Notes under the pieces: generated by a model
Told to the model about the DNA's origin: nothing
Database searches by the model: none
The model's input: the letters and a program-made list of their open reading frames with translations, nothing else
Origin: an uncultured Collinsella sp.
Lineage (GTDB): Bacteria; Actinomycetota; Coriobacteriia; Coriobacteriales; Coriobacteriaceae
Direction: 5' to 3'
Length of the DNA stretch: 63,123 nt
Assembly: GCA_937923795.1 (NCBI GenBank)
Contig: CALDWI010000049.1
Span: 1-63,123, forward strand
Translations under genes and position numbers: made by a program
Shown: positions 60,422-63,123 of the stretch, piece after piece
How the letters are laid out: each line of letters begins with the position of its first letter
Position numbering within the stretch: the stretch's first letter is position 1

Positions 60422-60462
60422 AAAACCACCACAAAGGTGCCTGTCCCCTTTGTGGTGGTTTT
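60422..60462 (-). repeat. Stop-codon hairpin with GGGGACAGG loop (copy 5)
   Basis: A perfect 14-bp stem AAAACCACCACAAA/TTTGTGGTGGTTTT, 5 nt after the lgt TAA. The loop on the minus strand is GGGGACAGGCACC. Confidence 0.87.
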
Positions 60463-60467
60463 GGTGG

Positions 60468-61289
60468 TTAGGCGTCCAGGTAGACGCGCTGGGGCTGGTT
60501 GCGGCGACGAGCAAAGATGATGAGCGCCAGGCCCGCGATTACGAGCGGAAGACTCAGCAGCTGACCCATCGTGATGACGCCGCCCAGCAGATAGCCCAGC
60601 TGGGCATCGGGCACGCGCACAAACTCAATGAGGAAGCGAACGATGCCGTAACCCATCACAAAGACGCCCATAAACGTGCCCTGGGGCAGCAGCGGCTTTT
60701 TGCGGCTAAGCACCTGCAAAATGCAAAAGAGCACGATGCCCTCAAGAAATGCCTCATAGAGCTGGGAGGGGTGACGCGGCATATCCCCCGCGGTGCCACC
60801 GAAGACCACACCCCAGGGTAGATCGGTCGGCTTGCCCCACAGCTCACCATTGACAAAGTTGGCACAACGGCCCAGGCACAAGGCCAGCGGCGCGCCTATG
60901 ACGGCAAGGTCTGCCAAAGTCCAGGCATCGAGCTTATACATGCGGCACACGATGATGCCGCCGATAATGCCGCCCACCAAGCCGCCATGGAAGCTCATGC
61001 CGCCCTCGTTGGTGGCAAAGATCTCGAGCGGGTGCGCCCAGTAGTAGCCATCACCGTAAAAGACGACGTAGAACAGGCGCGCACCGATAATGAGGCCAAA
61101 GACCACGCCGACCACGACACTCGTCAGGTCGTCAATCGTGATGTTAAAGCCCCAGCGACGCTGTGTGCGGTACATGACGACCGCCGTGAGCAGAGCGCCG
61201 ACCACGTAGGCCAGGCCGTACCAGTAGATGGTGATGGGGCCCGCCGAGATCGCGACGGGATCAAGCATATGGTAGAGGTCGTTGAGCAT
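60468..61289 (-). CDS. lgt: Prolipoprotein diacylglyceryl transferase
   Basis: A 273-residue membrane enzyme with about seven helices that attaches diacylglycerol to lipoprotein cysteines. It has MSFHGGLVGGIIGG (catalytic histidine region) and the Lgt signature as LGRCANFVNGELWG. The start at 61289 has GGGGGATCG upstream; a longer reading adds 20 unsupported residues. Confidence 0.94.
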   Translation of the reverse strand: MLNDLYHMLDPVAISAGPITIYWYGLAYVVGALLTAVVMYRTQRRWGFNITIDDLTSVVVGVVFGLIIGARLFYVVFYGDGYYWAHPLEIFATNEGGMSFHGGLVGGIIGGIIVCRMYKLDAWTLADLAVIGAPLALCLGRCANFVNGELWGKPTDLPWGVVFGGTAGDMPRHPSQLYEAFLEGIVLFCILQVLSRKKPLLPQGTFMGVFVMGYGIVRFLIEFVRVPDAQLGYLLGGVITMGQLLSLPLVIAGLALIIFARRRNQPQRVYLDA

Positions 61290-61316
61290 ATCGATCCCCC
61301 TGCTCCCTACATACAA

Positions 61317-61352
61317 ATGCGGCCGCGGGCCTTGCGCTCGCAGCCGCATATT
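61317..61352 (-). terminator. Possible terminator between nifU-like gene and lgt
   Basis: ATGCGGC and GCCGCAT arms with partial inner pairing, followed on the minus strand by TTTGTATG. Confidence 0.5.
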
Positions 61353-61398
61353 TGGGCGTAACGTCTATGCGGAGTATGCCGTCCGCAGCTTTCGCATC

Positions 61399-61677
61399 TT
61401 AAAACGGCGCGTACTCGTCGTACAGGTCGTCGGTCTCGCCGGAAGCATTGACCTGCTCAACGCGGGTAACGCCGGGCACATGCTCCTTCAGGATACGCTC
61501 AATGCCCATGGACAGGGTCAGCGAGCTCATGGGGCAGCCGGCGCAGGCGCCCTGCAGTTCCAGTTTGACGACGCCCTCGTCGTCAACGCCCACATACTCC
61601 ATATCGCCGCCATCGGCCTGCAGGTTGGGGCGAATCTCTTCAAGAACCTTCTTAAGCAGCTCTTCGTTAACAGCCAC
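61399..61677 (-). CDS. NifU-like C-terminal-domain Fe-S scaffold protein
   Basis: A 92-residue single-domain protein with RPNLQADGGDMEYVGV and the cluster-binding CAGCPMS motif (CxxC). Such proteins carry or deliver Fe-S clusters. It starts with GTG. The giant activase at 16230-20669 is an Fe-S protein but no direct link can be claimed. Confidence 0.9.
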   Translation of the reverse strand: MAVNEELLKKVLEEIRPNLQADGGDMEYVGVDDEGVVKLELQGACAGCPMSSLTLSMGIERILKEHVPGVTRVEQVNASGETDDLYDEYAPF

Positions 61678-61787
61678 AGGGGCTCCTTTCTCACAATAAC
61701 GCGGGCGCGCCCGCGGACAGAAGCTATGTTACTACAGCCATGTACCCGCTCACGAGCCGTCCATGCGCGCAGACGCGACTTTCACGA

Positions 61788-61813
61788 GTAGTCAATTTGG
61801 GACGGGGCTCTTT
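61788..61813. repeat. GTAGTCAATTTGGGA repeat, copy 3
   Basis: GTAGTCAATTTGGGACGGGG followed by CTCTTT, matching the 26-nt block at 28144-28168 with few differences, between the dCMP deaminase stop and the nifU-like gene. Confidence 0.75.
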
Positions 61814-61848
61814 GAGCTGCGTTCGTCGTCAGATAGCGACAACGCATA

Positions 61849-62373
61849 TTACTGTCGAGCCTGTCCCCCGGTACCAATCTGAACATCGACGATGACCTGG
61901 CGGTAGCTGATGCCGCAAGAGTCGAGAATGCGGCGGCTGATACGGCCATCATCGGTGTCGGCGTACTTGTTGTCCAGGTAGACAACCTCGCCCACGCCCA
62001 CCTGCGCCAAAATCTTGGCGCAGTCGTGGCACGGAAACAGCGTGACGTAGACCGTGGAACCCTCGAGGTCCTTGAGCGAACCACGGTAGTTGAGCACGGC
62101 GTTGGCCTCGGCGTGGACCACGTAGTTGTGCTTGTCCTGCAGCGGGTCGTCGCTCGTACCCCACGGGAAAAAGTCGTCGTTGAGCGCCGAGGGTGTACCG
62201 TTGTAGCCCACCGAAAGGATGCGGTGGTTGGTGCTGGCGATGCACGCACCCACCTGCGTGTTGGGGTCCTTGCTGCGGCGCTGCGCGGCGATGGCCACGC
62301 TCATAAAGAACTCGTCCCAGCTAATGACGTCCAGGCGCTTGCCTGACGAAGTTTGATGAAGATCGTCCGACAT
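61849..62373 (-). CDS. Deoxycytidylate (dCMP) deaminase family protein
   Basis: A 174-residue zinc deaminase with HAEANAVLN and PCHDCAK, the two zinc motifs, and SVGYNGTP of the dCMP family (ComEB-like). It converts dCMP to dUMP for thymidylate synthesis. The last ten residues (QIGTGGQARQ) are encoded by a stretch containing GGGGGACAGG, the core of the stop-codon hairpin family. The start at 62373 is fixed by GGAGGTGT upstream. Confidence 0.92.
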   Translation of the reverse strand: MSDDLHQTSSGKRLDVISWDEFFMSVAIAAQRRSKDPNTQVGACIASTNHRILSVGYNGTPSALNDDFFPWGTSDDPLQDKHNYVVHAEANAVLNYRGSLKDLEGSTVYVTLFPCHDCAKILAQVGVGEVVYLDNKYADTDDGRISRRILDSCGISYRQVIVDVQIGTGGQARQ

Positions 62374-62423
62374 GGCAGACACCTCCGTAATCGCAATAGT
62401 TTGACCCATTGTAGCAGGTGAAA

Positions 62424-62442
62424 GGTGGGGGCGTTTGTCCCA
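62424..62442 (-). terminator. Possible terminator after coaX
   Basis: GGTGGG/CCCACC six-bp stem followed by TTTC on the minus strand; short and weak. Confidence 0.4.
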
Positions 62443-62457
62443 CCGGCGCCCTCACTT

Positions 62458-63123
62458 TTACACGCGGCGGGGCTTTTGGTTGATGCGGTAGAGCTCGGCG
62501 AGACCCCGCAGCGTCAGTGCGTCATCTACCGTCAGGCTGTGGCCGACCAACGCCGCGAGTGCCTCGGCATCGTCGCCGGTAATTACGATGGGCACGTCGC
62601 CCTCCCCCGCGGCCTTGGTCGCGCGCATCTCGGCGAGCACCATGTCGAGCATGCCGTCGATGCGGGCCACCTCGCCCAAGACCACGCCCGAGCGCATGGC
62701 CTCGCGCGTGTTGCGGCCGATGACGTGCGTTGGCGCCGAAGGCTCGACCTGCGGCAAACGCGCCGCAGCGGCCGAAAGCGACCGGGCGCCGAGCGCCAGA
62801 CCCGGCGCGATGACGCCGCCCACAAAGGTACCGCACGCGTCGATGACCTCGATATTGGTCGTCGTGCCCAGGTCGATCACGATGCACGGAGAGCCGTAGA
62901 CGGCACGGGCCGCCACGGCATCGGCGATGCGGTCGGGGCCGATCTCGGCCGGGTCGTCGTAGTGCACGGGCATGCCGGTCTTGAGGCCCGGCCCCACGGT
63001 GAGCACGCGCCCCGTGCAGGTACGGGAAAGCGCCGCCTTCCACGGGCGCTCGAGCGCCGGCACCACGCAGCTCAGCACGGCCGCCGTGGGCACGAGCGCG
63101 CCGGGCATGCCCGCATCAGCCGC
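62458..63123 (-). CDS. coaX: Type III pantothenate kinase (N-terminus outside window)
   Basis: The visible 221 residues cover the C-terminal most of a CoaX-type kinase: the mid-protein ATP-site motif VIDLGTTTNIEVID, GGVIAPGLALGARSL and VIGRNTREAMRSGVVLG. It phosphorylates pantothenate in CoA synthesis without feedback by CoA. The reading frame stays open to the window edge, and the usual first about 50-60 residues (DxGNT loop) are missing, so the gene is cut by the window rather than broken. Confidence 0.92.
   Translation of the reverse strand, partial: AADAGMPGALVPTAAVLSCVVPALERPWKAALSRTCTGRVLTVGPGLKTGMPVHYDDPAEIGPDRIADAVAARAVYGSPCIVIDLGTTTNIEVIDACGTFVGGVIAPGLALGARSLSAAAARLPQVEPSAPTHVIGRNTREAMRSGVVLGEVARIDGMLDMVLAEMRATKAAGEGDVPIVITGDDAEALAALVGHSLTVDDALTLRGLAELYRINQKPRRV

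Overview
The window looks like a chromosomal segment of a Gram-positive, high-GC anaerobe of the Coriobacteriia, most likely Collinsella or a close relative. This is inferred from gene content and order, roughly 60% GC, and features such as LysRS with a tRNA-binding tail, a one-chain double-ATPase ECF transporter, and a DisA/IspD/IspF/CysS/TrmH-type/YacP gene string. No 16S or other decisive marker is present.

Layout. 1-1028: four tRNA genes (Met, Thr, Tyr, Thr) on the minus strand, with promoters and a three-unit 80-bp hairpin array. 1116-2534: a single-gene HTH-HipA-like kinase with its own palindromic operators. 2562-8093: a minus-strand housekeeping string (disA, ispD, ispF, cysS, a TrmH-type methyltransferase, yacP). 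8247-10925: plus-strand island with a manganese riboswitch and mntP, then a hipB-hipA toxin-antitoxin pair. 11051-20669: pepD, clpC, a TetR repressor and a 1479-residue CoA-dehydratase activase-type protein. 20951-26604: DUF2798-like and ThrE-like membrane proteins, lysS, greA, tatA. 26717-35694: tRNA-Pro, ispE, veg, dtd, rdgB, rph, murI, a HAD phosphatase, murE, asnB. 35882-36449: tRNA-Val followed by repeated tRNA debris and a 215-bp element with inverted ends. 36567-41576: argCJBD with an ArgR-like operator. 41713-46177: FMN riboswitch, ribU, fused ecfA, ecfT and two split-barrel flavoprotein genes. 46344-48891: groES-groEL between two very large inverted repeats. 49466-52735: divergent amidohydrolase and M20 peptidase. 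52876-63123: DUF4013-like and YitT-like membrane proteins, the amaP/DUF2273/asp23 stress operon, yebC, a DUF6020-type membrane protein, lgt, nifU-like, dCMP deaminase and a truncated coaX.

How the genes fit together. Three MEP isoprenoid genes (ispD, ispF, ispE), cell-wall precursor genes (murI, murE), c-di-AMP synthesis (disA), protein quality control (clpC, groESL) and arginine synthesis make up the core. Nearly every core gene is on the minus strand. The plus-strand genes are the HTH-kinase, mntP, hipBA, the M20 peptidase and tRNA-Val, so the regulated or accessory cargo stands out by orientation.

The most unusual content is non-coding. Several minus-strand stop codons are followed at once by hairpins whose stems differ but whose loop keeps a GGGACAGG-type core. 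A second short repeat, GTAGTCAATTTGGGA, recurs at gene ends. Four giant multi-part hairpins occupy intergenic gaps. The mntP leader carries one segment able to pair with either the aptamer or the Shine-Dalgarno sequence.
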